A stretch of 64,000 bases of DNA from Parvibacillus sp035426385 (GCA_035426385.1 DAOLZQ010000008.1:1-64000), one strand, 5' to 3'; positions 1 to 9,242 are shown, counted from the first letter of the stretch. Notes: generated by a model from the sequence alone, not told the origin. Made by a program: numbers and translations.

Positions 1-18
1 TGCCTTGCAGGGCTTCAT

Positions 19-423
19 TCACTCATCCTCACCCCAAAAACTTTCACTTTTAAATTCATCTATAGTCCGGCGCTCTCTTTTGGTAGGTCTACCGGCACCT
101 CGTTCGCGGAGCTCAGGACCTGGGGCGCCTTCGAACCACTCTTTCAATTTGTCGAGTTCAGACTGAGGAGTGAGGTCCTCATAGCACGCCTGTGCGATGG
201 GGGCGCCCACACGCTTGGCTATGAGCGTAATTGCTTTCAGAGTAAAGTTGATGTGGTCCTTTTTGCATTGCACGGTATCACCAGGCTTGATCTGGAAAGA
301 AGGTTTTACTGTCTGACCATTGACCTTGACCTTATTTCCCACGCAAGCATCGGTGGACATCGTCCGGGTCTTAAAAAAGCGAATAGACCACAACCATTTA
401 TCGATGCGGATTTTTTCTATCAA
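19..423 (-). CDS. hslR: S4-domain RNA-binding heat-shock protein (Hsp15-like)
   Basis: This 134-aa protein opens with an S4 RNA-binding fold (residues about 5-65, starting RIDKWLWSIRFFKTR) and has a basic, Arg/Lys-rich tail (GAGRPTKRERR), the layout of Hsp15. In E. coli, Hsp15 binds free 50S subunits that still carry nascent chain-tRNA and helps recycle them after heat stress; I infer the same here. The start is a TTG, not an ATG. The S4 motif begins five residues in, so the next in-frame ATG would remove the front of the domain. The start overlaps the stop of the upstream polyphosphate kinase gene by 4 nt (TTGA), so the two are probably translationally coupled. Confidence 0.85.
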   Translation of the reverse strand: MIEKIRIDKWLWSIRFFKTRTMSTDACVGNKVKVNGQTVKPSFQIKPGDTVQCKKDHINFTLKAITLIAKRVGAPIAQACYEDLTPQSELDKLKEWFEGAPGPELRERGAGRPTKRERRTIDEFKSESFWGEDE

Positions 424-1187
424 CTTTCGATGTTAAGTAAGTTTTTGTCCAAGACGGGCAGCTTCATTTTCAATTTTTCCAGCTCACGAACCAAGACATC
501 CGCGATAAAGTAGTTGCGATACCAGCGCTGATCTACCGGTACTATATACCATGGAATGACACTATTATTAAAAGCGTACTCATATGCATCTATGTATTGG
601 TCCCACAACTTTCTTTCTTCCCAATCTTGTGGATTGTGTTTCCAGTTCTTATCCGGCTGATCGAGTCGCTGTTTGAGTTCTTCCAATTGCTTTGATTTAC
701 TGATGTGCATGTAGAATTTCAATACAAGTGTATTATTGTCAAATTGCAATAATTCCTCGAAGGCATTGATGGCTTTCATTCTTTTCTCCACTCTATCTTC
801 ATCAATCCAATGGTGGACTCGCTGTATGAGGATATCCTCATAGTGGGAGCGATTAAAGACTTGGATAAAGCCCTTTTCAGGGGAAAACTTGTGAATACGC
901 CAGAGAAAATCGTGATTCATCTCTTCCTCAGTAGGCTTCTTAAACGCCTCCACATAAATGCCCTGTGGACTAGATTGGGAGAATACATTCTTAGTAGCCC
1001 CATCCTTGCCGCTGGCGTCCATACCTTGGAATACAATCAGAATACTGTGTTTTTTCTCAGCATATAATACATGCTGGAGCCTGCCGATACGCTCATACAG
1101 AGCCTCTGAAAGTTTTTCATAATCTTCTTTTTTGGCTCCTTTAGGAGCTTTAGTAGATATTTTTGACAGTTTGATGTTTTTCTGCAT
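420..1187 (-). CDS. ppk2: Polyphosphate kinase 2 family protein
   Basis: This is a cytoplasmic PPK2-family phosphotransferase of 255 aa. The Walker A loop is GMDASGKDG (residues 55-63) and the Walker B-like segment FNRSHYEDIL is at 111-120, followed by the family's lid-region pattern. PPK2 enzymes move phosphate between polyphosphate and nucleotides, typically using polyP to make ATP or GTP from the diphosphate or monophosphate. The subclass, and so the preferred nucleotide, cannot be read with certainty by eye. It is the first gene of a two-gene operon with hslR. Both link to stress physiology: polyP energy reserve and ribosome rescue. The length is normal for a single-domain PPK2. Confidence 0.9.
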   Translation of the reverse strand: MQKNIKLSKISTKAPKGAKKEDYEKLSEALYERIGRLQHVLYAEKKHSILIVFQGMDASGKDGATKNVFSQSSPQGIYVEAFKKPTEEEMNHDFLWRIHKFSPEKGFIQVFNRSHYEDILIQRVHHWIDEDRVEKRMKAINAFEELLQFDNNTLVLKFYMHISKSKQLEELKQRLDQPDKNWKHNPQDWEERKLWDQYIDAYEYAFNNSVIPWYIVPVDQRWYRNYFIADVLVRELEKLKMKLPVLDKNLLNIES

Positions 1188-1330
1188 TTTAAAATTTATT
1201 AGTAATATTTTGAAACGAGATTTTCTAAACTAAATATTGTGGTATTTAGTTGGATACACAACTTAGTTGATTTAAAATTACAAAAATTAAAGATATTTGT
1301 ACTATTCAATACATTGAAAATTAATTGGCC

Positions 1331-2170
1331 ATGCAACTAAAAGAAATTGAACGTCGCTCGGGTCTGACTAAAGAGATATTTAAAAAGGAGTACCTCGACC
1401 CCAACATTCCGGTAGTGATTACAGACCTGGCTAAAGAATGGCCGGGTTTAGATAAATGGAGCTGGGAGTTTTTCAAAAATGAATACGGAGACCTGAAAGT
1501 CCCGATGGTGGATAAGACATTTCACAAGCCAGGACCGGGATATATGGTCAAGCACATCATTCCCTTCAGAGAATATATCGAATCCATAGAGCACGGACCC
1601 TCAGATATGAGGTTGTTTCTGTTCAATATCTTTCAAGCCGCTCCCGAACTTAGGGATGACTTTAAGTTTCCCGAGATAATGGATGGCTTTGTAAAATCAC
1701 TTCCATTCATGTTTTTTGGCGGACAGGGTAGCATCACGCCACTTCATTATGATATCGACTGTCCTTCAAATTTCCTGACTCATTTTGTAACACGAAAGCG
1801 AATTGTGCTATTCGATCAGGCACAGTCCAAATATTTGTATCATCATCCATTCACCGTTCAGAGCCATATGGATATTAATAATCCGGATTATGAACAGTAT
1901 CCCGCTCTTCGCAAAGCAGTGGGATATGAGGCTATCATCGGTCACGGTGAGACTATTTACATCCCGCCTCACTGGTGGCATTATATCGAATATGTAGATA
2001 GCGGCTTCTCGCTAGCTCTAAGAGCTCATAATAAGCTGTCAAATAAATTTGTAGCAGTAAAGAACCTGGTTCAGCATAGCCTCATAGATAAAGGCATGAA
2101 TAACATTCTGGGTACGAAATGGCAAAACTGGAAGCGCAGGGTGGCTTTCGAGCGTGCTGAGCGGGACTAA
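1331..2170 (+). CDS. Cupin-like / JmjC-domain Fe(II)-dependent oxygenase
   Basis: This 279-aa protein belongs to the cupin_8/JmjC superfamily of 2-oxoglutarate and Fe(II)-dependent hydroxylases. The N-terminal part (PVVITDLAKEWP) is typical of the group. The metal triad is visible as HYD (His139, Asp141) and a distal His in IPPHWWHY (about His217), counted from the ATG at 1331. Relatives hydroxylate protein or tRNA side chains; the substrate here is unknown. A TTG two codons upstream (1325) could also start it, but the ATG is preferred. The gene stands alone, divergent from ppk2, and its 3' end overlaps the convergent trmH-like gene by 4 nt. Confidence 0.8.
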   Translation: MQLKEIERRSGLTKEIFKKEYLDPNIPVVITDLAKEWPGLDKWSWEFFKNEYGDLKVPMVDKTFHKPGPGYMVKHIIPFREYIESIEHGPSDMRLFLFNIFQAAPELRDDFKFPEIMDGFVKSLPFMFFGGQGSITPLHYDIDCPSNFLTHFVTRKRIVLFDQAQSKYLYHHPFTVQSHMDINNPDYEQYPALRKAVGYEAIIGHGETIYIPPHWWHYIEYVDSGFSLALRAHNKLSNKFVAVKNLVQHSLIDKGMNNILGTKWQNWKRRVAFERAERD

Positions 2171-2709
2171 ATAGGTCCCGAAAGTTGTCTGTAATATTCC
2201 CAAAGGACTATACCGGCACTTATAGCCACGTTGAAAGAATGCTTGGTGCCGAACTGTGGTATCTCGAGTGCGCTATCCAGCATCGGTAGGCAATCTTCAC
2301 TAACACCGTTCACCTCATTACCCAGTATAAGAGCTATTGATAGCTGAAGTGGGAAAGTGAAATGATCTAGTGCTATGCTTTCCTTCAGTTGTTCTACTCC
2401 TATCAACTTGACTTTTCTGTCTTTCAATTCTTTCAGACATTCTAAAGTAGTTGCGCTGTATTTCCAAGAGACTGATTCAGTGGCTCCCAGTGCTGACTTG
2501 AGTACTTCACGGGCGGGTGGGGTAGCACTGATTCCACAGAGATAGATTGATTGTATTCTGAAGGCGTCAGCGGTGCGGAAGATGGAGCCGATATTAAGCC
2601 CCGACCGAATATTATCCAATACTAAAGTGACCGGAATTTTCTCAGCTTGCTGAAAGGATTCAAGTGAATGACGGTCAAATTCTTCGTAGGGCTTACGTTG
2701 CATACTCAA
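2167..2709 (-). CDS. SpoU/TrmH-family RNA 2'-O-methyltransferase
   Basis: This 180-aa SPOUT-class methyltransferase shows all three SpoU motifs: NIRSGLNIGSIFRTADAF near residues 33-50 (with the catalytic Arg), ILGNEVNGVS near 128-137, and IPQFGTKHSFNVAISAG near 149-165. The deep trefoil-knot region binds S-adenosylmethionine. It methylates a ribose 2'-OH in tRNA or rRNA; the exact site cannot be deduced, so no specific trm or rlm symbol is given. There is no extra N-terminal substrate-binding domain, so it is a minimal enzyme. It overlaps pyrG by 4 nt and is probably co-transcribed after it. Confidence 0.88.
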   Translation of the reverse strand: MSMQRKPYEEFDRHSLESFQQAEKIPVTLVLDNIRSGLNIGSIFRTADAFRIQSIYLCGISATPPAREVLKSALGATESVSWKYSATTLECLKELKDRKVKLIGVEQLKESIALDHFTFPLQLSIALILGNEVNGVSEDCLPMLDSALEIPQFGTKHSFNVAISAGIVLWEYYRQLSGPI

Positions 2710-4370
2710 TTACCCGCTACCTCCATTTGGGTCACGAGTGGAGCATTCTCGGCGTGATGACGGAGCGCTGCGGCGACAAATGCTACGAAGAGAGGGTGAG
2801 GAGTCTCCACTGTGCTCTTCAATTCGGGATGAAACTGTACCCCGACAAACCAGGGATGGTCGGTGAGTTCGACGATTTCAGCTAAACCACTATCCGGATT
2901 TACGCCTGAGATTTTTAGACCTGCTGAGGTAAGTTGATCAGCATATAGGTTATTTAATTCCCAGCGATGGCGGTGCCTTTCTTGTATTTCTGACTGACCA
3001 TATGCGTTTTCAGCCAGACTATCCGGCTGAAGACTACAGGTATAACTGCCGAGTCGCATACTACCCCCTTTGTCAGCCACTTTCTTTTGCTCTTCCATCA
3101 AGTCGATGACCGGATAGGGTGCTTCAGGATTTACTTCGGTGGAAGCAGCTCCTTTCATACCTGCTACATTCAATGCAAATTCCACTACGGCGCATTGCAT
3201 ACCCAGACAAATTCCCAAGAACGGTATTTTATTTTCACGCACAAATTGGATGGCATTAAGCTTTCCCTCTATGCCACGTGAGCCAAAGCCGGGAGCAACG
3301 AGTACGCCGTCCAGACCTGCTAATTTTTTAGCACAAACATTTTTATCTGTCAGGCTTTCAGAGTGGATAGTAACTACATCTACCTCGCAATTATTTGCTG
3401 CACCGGCGTGGATGAATGATTCGTAGATGGATTTATATGCGTCTTTTAATTCGATATATTTTCCGACGAGTCCGATCTTGATAGTTCGGGCGGGATTGTC
3501 CAGTTTATGGAGGAATTCCTTCCATTTCTCCATATGTAACTGACCATAGTTATCGATTCCAAATTTCTCAAGTACCAGTAAATCTAGTTGTTGTTCTTCC
3601 AGATACAAGGGTACTTTATAGATTGAGTCTACATCAATGGCTTCGATGACTGAGCGCTCATCCATATTGCAAAAAAGTGCCAATTTAGCTTTTAACTCAT
3701 GGCTGAGTGTTTTCTCTGTCCGACACACCAATATATCCGGCTGTACACCTAGGCTGAGTAGTTCCTTTACGCTGTGTTGAGTGGGCTTAGTCTTTAATTC
3801 CTGAGCAGCACGCAGATAGGGAATGAGGGTGAGGTGAATAACCAGCGCATTGCGGTGTCCCAGCTCCCAGCGTATCTGTCGCAATGATTCTACATAGGGA
3901 AGAGATTCGATATCACCTACAGTTCCACCTAGTTCAGTGATAACCACATCAAAGTTCTTATTTTGACCCAACAGAACCATACGCCTCTTGATCTCATCAG
4001 TGATGTGGGGAATGACTTGTACAGTCTTGCCAAGATATTTACCCGCACGTTCCTGCTGGATGACCGTCTGATAGATCCTGCCGGTTGTCACATTATTAGC
4101 TTGGGAGGTCGGCACATTGAGAAATCGCTCATAATGACCGAGATCCAAATCAGTCTCGGCACCGTCATCAGTTACATAGCACTCCCCATGCTCATAAGGA
4201 TTGAGTGTACCTGGGTCGATATTGATATATGGATCAAACTTTTGGATGGTGACATTCAGTCCTCTGGACTGTAGTAATTTACCGAGAGAAGCAGAAATGA
4301 TTCCTTTTCCTAAGGAGGAAGTCACCCCACCCGTAACAAATATATATTTGGCTTGCATAGCTTGTATCAT
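2706..4370 (-). CDS. pyrG: CTP synthase
   Basis: CTP synthase makes CTP from UTP, ATP and glutamine, the last step of pyrimidine nucleotide synthesis. The 554-aa length is normal. The amidoligase domain opens with YIFVTGGVTSSLGKG and fills about residues 1-270. The glutamine amidotransferase domain (about 300-545) carries the nucleophile Cys in FLGICLGMQCAV and the His/Glu pair in GVQFHPELKS. The start may be the annotated ATG or the ATG four codons later (4358). It is first in a two-gene unit with the SpoU methyltransferase, overlapping by 4 nt. A long gene-free spacer lies upstream. Confidence 0.97.
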   Translation of the reverse strand: MIQAMQAKYIFVTGGVTSSLGKGIISASLGKLLQSRGLNVTIQKFDPYINIDPGTLNPYEHGECYVTDDGAETDLDLGHYERFLNVPTSQANNVTTGRIYQTVIQQERAGKYLGKTVQVIPHITDEIKRRMVLLGQNKNFDVVITELGGTVGDIESLPYVESLRQIRWELGHRNALVIHLTLIPYLRAAQELKTKPTQHSVKELLSLGVQPDILVCRTEKTLSHELKAKLALFCNMDERSVIEAIDVDSIYKVPLYLEEQQLDLLVLEKFGIDNYGQLHMEKWKEFLHKLDNPARTIKIGLVGKYIELKDAYKSIYESFIHAGAANNCEVDVVTIHSESLTDKNVCAKKLAGLDGVLVAPGFGSRGIEGKLNAIQFVRENKIPFLGICLGMQCAVVEFALNVAGMKGAASTEVNPEAPYPVIDLMEEQKKVADKGGSMRLGSYTCSLQPDSLAENAYGQSEIQERHRHRWELNNLYADQLTSAGLKISGVNPDSGLAEIVELTDHPWFVGVQFHPELKSTVETPHPLFVAFVAAALRHHAENAPLVTQMEVAGN

Positions 4371-4823
4371 TACGGGTTATAAAGGTAGTGCAAATAGTTG
4401 AAAGAAAGTGAGAAAGTTAGATGAGCGAATATAGCCCTGCAGTGCAAGGCCAAATGTGTATTGACACCTTTGATGAGTGAATTGCGAGGCTATGCTCGCA
4501 GCCTCCTTGAACAATGTATGTATAAAATAAACCTTTGATGAACGATTCTAAAGACCAAACAATCTCATAAGCATAATATCGTTTCTTATAAATATTAGTC
4601 TAAGGGCTTTCGACTTCGCGTCTCCGTACGTTATGGTTATATCCCTACTGGTTCAGGCGCTCACCCTGCGGCCAACCTACGAAGATACTCGTGGTTTGAT
4701 GTTCCTACGCCGCATTCTTTGCGTGGCGAGCTCCACTGAAGGGTTTGGGGATTGACATTCCCAAATTTGAAATAAATTTAATTTTCCTTTTTAACCGAAG
4801 ATTAGGGTTTCTGATGAATAGTC

Positions 4824-4855
4824 TTACTTTTTTTTCTGCAGCTTAAAAAAAGTAA
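4824..4855. repeat. A/T hairpin with TTAC/GTAA ends
   Basis: The arms TTACTTTTTTT (4824-4834) and AAAAAAAGTAA (4845-4855) are exact reverse complements around a 10-nt loop that contains CTGCAG. A second small palindrome, agccg-c-cggct (4864-4874), follows. This hairpin with the adjoining A-rich tract resembles a repeat I recall as common in Bacteroidota intergenic DNA. Its function is unknown. It could act as a terminator on either strand. Confidence 0.55.
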
Positions 4856-4914
4856 CAAAAAAAAGCCGCCGGCTGTGTAAAAAGCTATTCGCCAAAGCTG
4901 CATAAAATAATTAC

Positions 4915-5022
4915 CCTTCTGGACTAAACCTTCAAACAAAATTGACAAAAGGATTTATAATTGCATACATATTGTTTTTGGCTTCAATTTTGTCAATTTT
5001 AAGAACCTTTAGTCGAGGGGTG
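4915..5022. repeat. Long imperfect inverted repeat
   Basis: The 13-nt inner arms aaaattgacaaaa (4938-4950) and ttttgtcaatttt (4988-5000) are exact complements separated by 37 nt. Complementarity continues outward imperfectly (ggactaaacc on the left against cctttagtc on the right), giving a hairpin-forming element of about 108 bp. It has no coding capacity. The size and shape fit a MITE-like or REP-like element, but no terminal target duplication was recognised. Confidence 0.5.
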
Positions 5023-5215
5023 CCAATTATTTTAATTGCTTTGTCGGCTTTTTAAATGCCGGATTATTCTCAAATATTTTAATTTAGCTAAAGTTAAGAG
5101 TTGCCTGAATGCAGCCCTGCCTTGCAGATTATCATTTAATAATGATGAGAATGTTAGAAGGTGAAGAGTAGAAATGAGTTGTGATCTCGTGCAAGCGTAG
5201 AAAATGAAAACAGCC

Positions 5216-6208
5216 TTATTTGGGGGAGGCTTCAAGAGTCTGATCGGCATACAAACCTGCGTGCATCTTGTAGTATCCCTGTATTCCGATCATGGCTGCA
5301 TTGTCGGTACAGTATTGCATGGCGGGGATAAATATTTCCCAATTGTGCTCGGCTCCTTTTTCTTTTAATAGACTTCTCAAAGCACTATTGGCTGCCACAC
5401 CTCCTGCGAGAGCTATATTTTTTATGCCGGTCTCAGTTGCTGCTTTTTCTAATTTTTGCATTAGTATGTCGGTAATGGTATGTTGCAGAGAGGCACACAA
5501 GTCTGCTTTTTTGTGCTCTATAAACGAAGGGTCTTCTGCCAGGCGATCTCTCAAGAAGTACAGAAATGAAGTCTTGAGTCCACTAAAGCTAAAGTCTAAT
5601 GCAACAATTTGTGGTTTGGGAAAAGTATAGACAGGCTTACCCAACTGCGCCCAACGGTCTATCTCCGGTCCGGCTGGGTAGGGTAGACCAAGTAATTTTC
5701 CAGATTTATCAAAAGCCTCACCGGCGGCATCATCGATGGTACGGCCGATAATCTCTATATCGAGAGGTGAGTGGACGATGCTAATCTGTGTGTGTCCACC
5801 GCTTACAGTAAGACATAAGAAGGGAAAGGTTGGCTTGTCCTCACCGATGAGATTGGCCATGATGTGCGCATCCATATGATTCACCTCTATGAGCGGAATA
5901 TCGAGTGCCAATGCCATTGACTTGGCAAAAGTGACTCCTACATGAAGCGAACCGAGTAATCCGGGTGAGGAGGTAATGGCGATAGCATCGAGATCTGAAA
6001 TAGTAACTTGGCTGTCTGAAAGTGCTTTTTCGACTACTGGAAGGATCATTTCTACATGCGCCCGTGAGGCAATCTCGGGTACCACACCGCCCAGCAGCAC
6101 GTGCTGATGCTGACTGGAGACGATATTGGAGAGAATCTTTCCCTCCCGGATTATCGCCGCAGAGGTATCATCGCACGAACTCTCAATCGCCAAAAGAGTG
6201 GTGGCCAT
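5216..6208 (-). CDS. tsaD: tRNA N6-adenosine threonylcarbamoyltransferase
   Basis: TsaD transfers the threonylcarbamoyl group to A37 of ANN-decoding tRNAs, together with TsaB and TsaE. The 330-aa length is normal. The N-terminus LAIESSCDDTSAAI is the family's ASKHA ATPase entry. The metal-binding HxxxH is HMDAH near residue 115, followed by VSGGHTQI, and a further phosphate-binding stretch is ALAGGVAANSALR. The start codon shares one base with the stop of upstream gldH (TAATG), so the two are coupled. This is an essential housekeeping gene in most bacteria. Confidence 0.97.
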   Translation of the reverse strand: MATTLLAIESSCDDTSAAIIREGKILSNIVSSQHQHVLLGGVVPEIASRAHVEMILPVVEKALSDSQVTISDLDAIAITSSPGLLGSLHVGVTFAKSMALALDIPLIEVNHMDAHIMANLIGEDKPTFPFLCLTVSGGHTQISIVHSPLDIEIIGRTIDDAAGEAFDKSGKLLGLPYPAGPEIDRWAQLGKPVYTFPKPQIVALDFSFSGLKTSFLYFLRDRLAEDPSFIEHKKADLCASLQHTITDILMQKLEKAATETGIKNIALAGGVAANSALRSLLKEKGAEHNWEIFIPAMQYCTDNAAMIGIQGYYKMHAGLYADQTLEASPK

Positions 6209-6672
6209 TATTTCAGTTTAGATATCATGAGTTTCATCGATTCTATACCGGCTAGTGAGTCTACGCGATTGTGCTGGTAAAAGGCCATAGTATACTTTCC
6301 GGTTTGTTTGAATCTAGCCACGGGTTGAAGTGCAATGGGTACCAACCATTTCGAGCCTGAATTTTTTCCGAGCCATTGGCCGGAGGCATCTGCAAATTCC
6401 AGAGAGAGCACATCATTCTTTGAGGTGCCATCTGGATAAACTGAATGTATCTGTACATAACAATTCTCAAAACCGAAGGTATCGATGTGATTTACATCCA
6501 ATTCCATGGTATAATTCTGCGCCGTGTCAGTGATGGTGAATTCATATTTTAATGAATCCTTATAGAGCCAATAAGGCGAATCTAACGTAATTTTATTGCT
6601 GTAAATCTGATCAGAATTACAGGAAATAAAGAAAGAGAATATCAAAAATATCAACCACCGGCTCACACTCAT
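6208..6672 (-). CDS. gldH: Gliding motility lipoprotein GldH
   Basis: This 154-aa lipoprotein has an N-terminal hydrophobic segment ending in a lipobox (FFISC, Cys at about residue 18) and a beta-rich body. The pattern of the body (DVLSLEFADASGQWLGKNSG, and later FKQTGKYTMAF) is that of GldH. GldH is found only in Bacteroidota and is needed for gliding in Flavobacterium johnsoniae, together with the T9SS/gliding machinery. Its presence is one of the best taxonomic markers in the window. It sits directly upstream of tsaD and overlaps it by one base. Confidence 0.85.
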   Translation of the reverse strand: MSVSRWLIFLIFSFFISCNSDQIYSNKITLDSPYWLYKDSLKYEFTITDTAQNYTMELDVNHIDTFGFENCYVQIHSVYPDGTSKNDVLSLEFADASGQWLGKNSGSKWLVPIALQPVARFKQTGKYTMAFYQHNRVDSLAGIESMKLMISKLK

Positions 6673-6717
6673 AGTTTAGCAATTTAGTAAGTTAAACCAG
6701 CGCCAAAAATACGTTAA

Positions 6718-7866
6718 TTAATTATTAAACATCTCCTTCATGCGCTGGAAGAAACCCTTCTCTTGCTTTCCGGGGTCTGGATTAAAATTGGGCATCTGGC
6801 GCAATTTTTCGAGCAATTGTTTCTCATCATCGTTCAGTTTCTGAGGTGTCCAGACATTTACCTGAACTAATTGGTCGCCTTTGCCATAGCTTTGAAGTGC
6901 CGGCAGACCTTTTGACTTTAATCTGAAGATTTTACCGGACTGAGTTCCCGGTGGTATCTTGATGCGCGCCCGACCATCTATGGTAGGTACTTCTATAGTC
7001 TGACCCACCGCTGCATCGGCTATATTGATATTGAGATCGTAAAGCAGATTGACTCCATCTCTTTCCAGGTGTTCGTGTGGGATCTCTTCAATAGTGATAA
7101 TCAAATCGCCCGGAGCTCCATTCTTTGCGCCCACATTCCCCTTGCCGGAAAGTGAGAGCTGCATGCCGTCTGCAACACCTGCCGGAATTTCAAACTCGAG
7201 TGTATCTTCACCTGATATGCGGCCATCGCCTTTACAAGTGGGACAATTGGCGGTGACTGTCTTACCTGAGCCATGACAAGCGCTACAAGTGCTGGTAGTC
7301 TGCATCTGACCCAGGAAGGTATTCCGGATCTCACGCACGTGACCGGCACCATTACATTTAGTACAATTCTTGACTGAAGATCTGTCTTTAGCGCCATTTC
7401 CTCCACAGGTGTGACAGGTGATTTGTTTATTGACTCTGATTTTTTTCTTGATGCCTGTAGCGATTTCTTCCAGAGACATCTTTATTTTAACTCTGAGATT
7501 AGTACCACGCTGACCCGAAGATTGTGAGCGACTACTTCCTCCGAAAAAAGACCCAAAAGGTGAATCTTCAAATATATTGCCGAAATTGGCAAATATATCG
7601 TCCATATTCATATTCTGTCCATAGCCACCACCATAGTTGGCATCTACTCCGGCATGACCCATTCGGTCATACCGAGCCCTCTTGTCCGGATCGCTTAGAA
7701 TTTCATAAGCTTCAGCAGCTTCTTTAAATTTATCTTCAGCCTCTTTATCACCCGGATTTCTGTCAGGGTGAAACTGCATGGCTACCTTCCTGTATGATTT
7801 CTTTAGCTCTGTCTCTTCTACAGTACGGGTCACATTAAGGACCTCATAATAGTCGCGTTTGGACAT
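6718..7866 (-). CDS. dnaJ: Chaperone protein DnaJ
   Basis: This full-length type I Hsp40 of 382 aa is the co-chaperone that stimulates DnaK. The J domain at residues 1-70 holds the HPD motif (QFHPDRNPG). A Gly/Phe-rich linker follows (about 72-120). The zinc region has four CxxCxGxG-type repeats (CHTCGGNG, CTKCNGAG, CSACHGSG, CPTCKGDG) at about 150-220, then the C-terminal substrate-binding domain. It lies 26 nt downstream of grpE in the same direction, the usual grpE-dnaJ pair; dnaK is not in the window. No CIRCE-type operator was seen upstream. Confidence 0.97.
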   Translation of the reverse strand: MSKRDYYEVLNVTRTVEETELKKSYRKVAMQFHPDRNPGDKEAEDKFKEAAEAYEILSDPDKRARYDRMGHAGVDANYGGGYGQNMNMDDIFANFGNIFEDSPFGSFFGGSSRSQSSGQRGTNLRVKIKMSLEEIATGIKKKIRVNKQITCHTCGGNGAKDRSSVKNCTKCNGAGHVREIRNTFLGQMQTTSTCSACHGSGKTVTANCPTCKGDGRISGEDTLEFEIPAGVADGMQLSLSGKGNVGAKNGAPGDLIITIEEIPHEHLERDGVNLLYDLNINIADAAVGQTIEVPTIDGRARIKIPPGTQSGKIFRLKSKGLPALQSYGKGDQLVQVNVWTPQKLNDDEKQLLEKLRQMPNFNPDPGKQEKGFFQRMKEMFNN

Positions 7867-7892
7867 AATGTATATTTAAAATTTGTAGATTA

Positions 7893-8450
7893 TCAAGCTC
7901 CTACGACTACTTTGGCGTGTCGTATCAGCTTGTCGTTGAGTAGATATCCTTTGGTTAGGGTTTCAATCACTTTGCCCTTCATATCCGGAGTAGGTGCGGC
8001 AAAAGTGGCTACAGCCTCGTGCAATTCAGGATCGTACTCTTTATTTGTGGATTCTAATTCTTCCAGACCTTTTGATTTTAAAAGGTTATTGAGCTTATCA
8101 TAGACCAATAGAACACCTTCTGCAAAAGGATCAGGCTCGCCAATTTGATCGACTATTTGCTTTGCTCGGTCAAAATCATCCAAAACTGGTAATAATGATG
8201 ACAGAATGTCTTGAGAGGCAGTCTTCATCAGATCGAGCTTTTCTCTAGTTGTCCGTTTGCGAAAATTTTCAAATTCAGCAAATAGGCGTAAGTTTTTATC
8301 TTTTAGTTCAGCTATCTGTCCATCAGCTTCCATCGAAGCAACTTGTTCCTGATCGCTCTCCATATCGGAAGACAGGGCTTCATTCATTCTTTCCTGGAAT
8401 TCCTGAGTATTCAAATCGTCCTGCTCCTGATCAAATTTATTCTCATCCAT
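7893..8450 (-). CDS. grpE: Nucleotide exchange factor GrpE
   Basis: GrpE releases ADP from DnaK. The call is 185 aa starting at the ATG at 8448-8450 (MDENKFDQEQ). The open frame extends upstream to 8543, but that extra part does not resemble GrpE and would be unusual. The acidic disordered N-terminus is followed by the long coiled-coil region (LRLFAEFENFRKRTTREK) and a beta domain ending in LRHAKVVVG-like sequence (LIRHAKVVVGA), the diagnostic GrpE C-terminus. It is first in an operon with dnaJ. Confidence 0.95.
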   Translation of the reverse strand: MDENKFDQEQDDLNTQEFQERMNEALSSDMESDQEQVASMEADGQIAELKDKNLRLFAEFENFRKRTTREKLDLMKTASQDILSSLLPVLDDFDRAKQIVDQIGEPDPFAEGVLLVYDKLNNLLKSKGLEELESTNKEYDPELHEAVATFAAPTPDMKGKVIETLTKGYLLNDKLIRHAKVVVGA

Positions 8451-8551
8451 AGCATTTATATTTATTTTCTTGCTTATAGCAATATCTACGCCAAGCCTCT
8501 TCAAAAGCCAGTTTGGCAGAAAGCGAATCCACTGTATTGACAAGAAGTGGT

Positions 8552-9109
8552 TTATTTGGCAGGTGGTAGTACCTTGCTATTAGGACCACTATAGTGGACA
8601 GCGACAAATTTATTCAGAATAGTGCGCAATTCCTCCATGTTAGGATTGACTTTAATGATTTGTTGTGACTCATTGAGGAGGTAACTGGTGGGGATTTCTT
8701 TGATCTTATATTCTGCTGTAATGGGACCGCCGCTCTTAGACTCCATGAGGTGGAGCGGCCATACCAGACTGTCATGTGCGATGGCTGTTCGAAGCACTGA
8801 AGTGTCATCATCGATGGCTATACTTACGATCTGAAAGTTATCGTGCAATGTGTCTTTGTAACTTCTATAAAGTGCTGATAGTTCGGGATTGACCTTGCGA
8901 CAAGGGCTACACCAACTACCCCAGAAGTCAACCAGCACTAGTTTACCCTGAAGTTGAGAGAGGTCAAAAATCTGTCCGTCAATGGTAGCAGAACGGATAT
9001 CTGGAGCCTTCTCGCCGATCATCATTGCCGGCTTACTGTATATAAAATAGTAAATACCAAATGCCACTAGAGCCAGGACAAGAAAGATAATTACATTAAA
9101 AAATTTCAT
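8552..9109 (-). CDS. TlpA-like thiol-disulfide oxidoreductase
   Basis: This 185-aa protein has an N-terminal membrane anchor (residues about 5-25) and a TlpA/ResA-type thioredoxin domain facing the periplasm. The redox motif is WCSPC within DFWGSWCSPCRK near residues 65-75, and the cis-Pro region is IPTSYLL. Relatives reduce c-type cytochrome apoproteins or repair disulfides; the partner here is unknown. It lies about 100 nt upstream of grpE in the same direction, so co-transcription is possible but not shown. Confidence 0.85.
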   Translation of the reverse strand: MKFFNVIIFLVLALVAFGIYYFIYSKPAMMIGEKAPDIRSATIDGQIFDLSQLQGKLVLVDFWGSWCSPCRKVNPELSALYRSYKDTLHDNFQIVSIAIDDDTSVLRTAIAHDSLVWPLHLMESKSGGPITAEYKIKEIPTSYLLNESQQIIKVNPNMEELRTILNKFVAVHYSGPNSKVLPPAK

Positions 9110-9242
9110 ATTAGAGCAAATTATAATGTGAAGATACGTTAATTGAAATTACAATATTGATAAATGAAGTGAAGAAATCAACCATTAATTTATTATTTTG
9201 CATTCATATCAGGTATTTTTATGCCGACATTAAGCAAGTGAA

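Larger units (their letters stand above)
4371..5215. other. Gene-free spacer rich in inverted repeats
   Basis: No convincing gene was seen in 845 nt between pyrG and tsaD. The short minus-strand open frame at 5032-5250 has no recognisable features. The spacer holds several hairpins: gaggct/agcctc at about 4486-4505, an A/T-rich hairpin at 4824-4855, a short GC palindrome at 4864-4874 and a long imperfect inverted repeat at 4915-5022. A short motif around GCCCTGC/CCTTGCAG recurs near 4433, near 5110 and at the very start of the window. The composition is typical of decayed repeat elements in Bacteroidota spacers. Confidence 0.6.

Noticed and set aside
5032..5250. 72-aa minus-strand frame in the pyrG-tsaD spacer
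   Set aside because: It overlaps the 3' end of tsaD, has no family resemblance and lies in repeat-rich DNA.
7867..8551. CIRCE-type heat-shock operator near grpE-dnaJ
   Set aside because: No TTAGCACTC-N9-GAGTGCTAA sequence was seen upstream of grpE.
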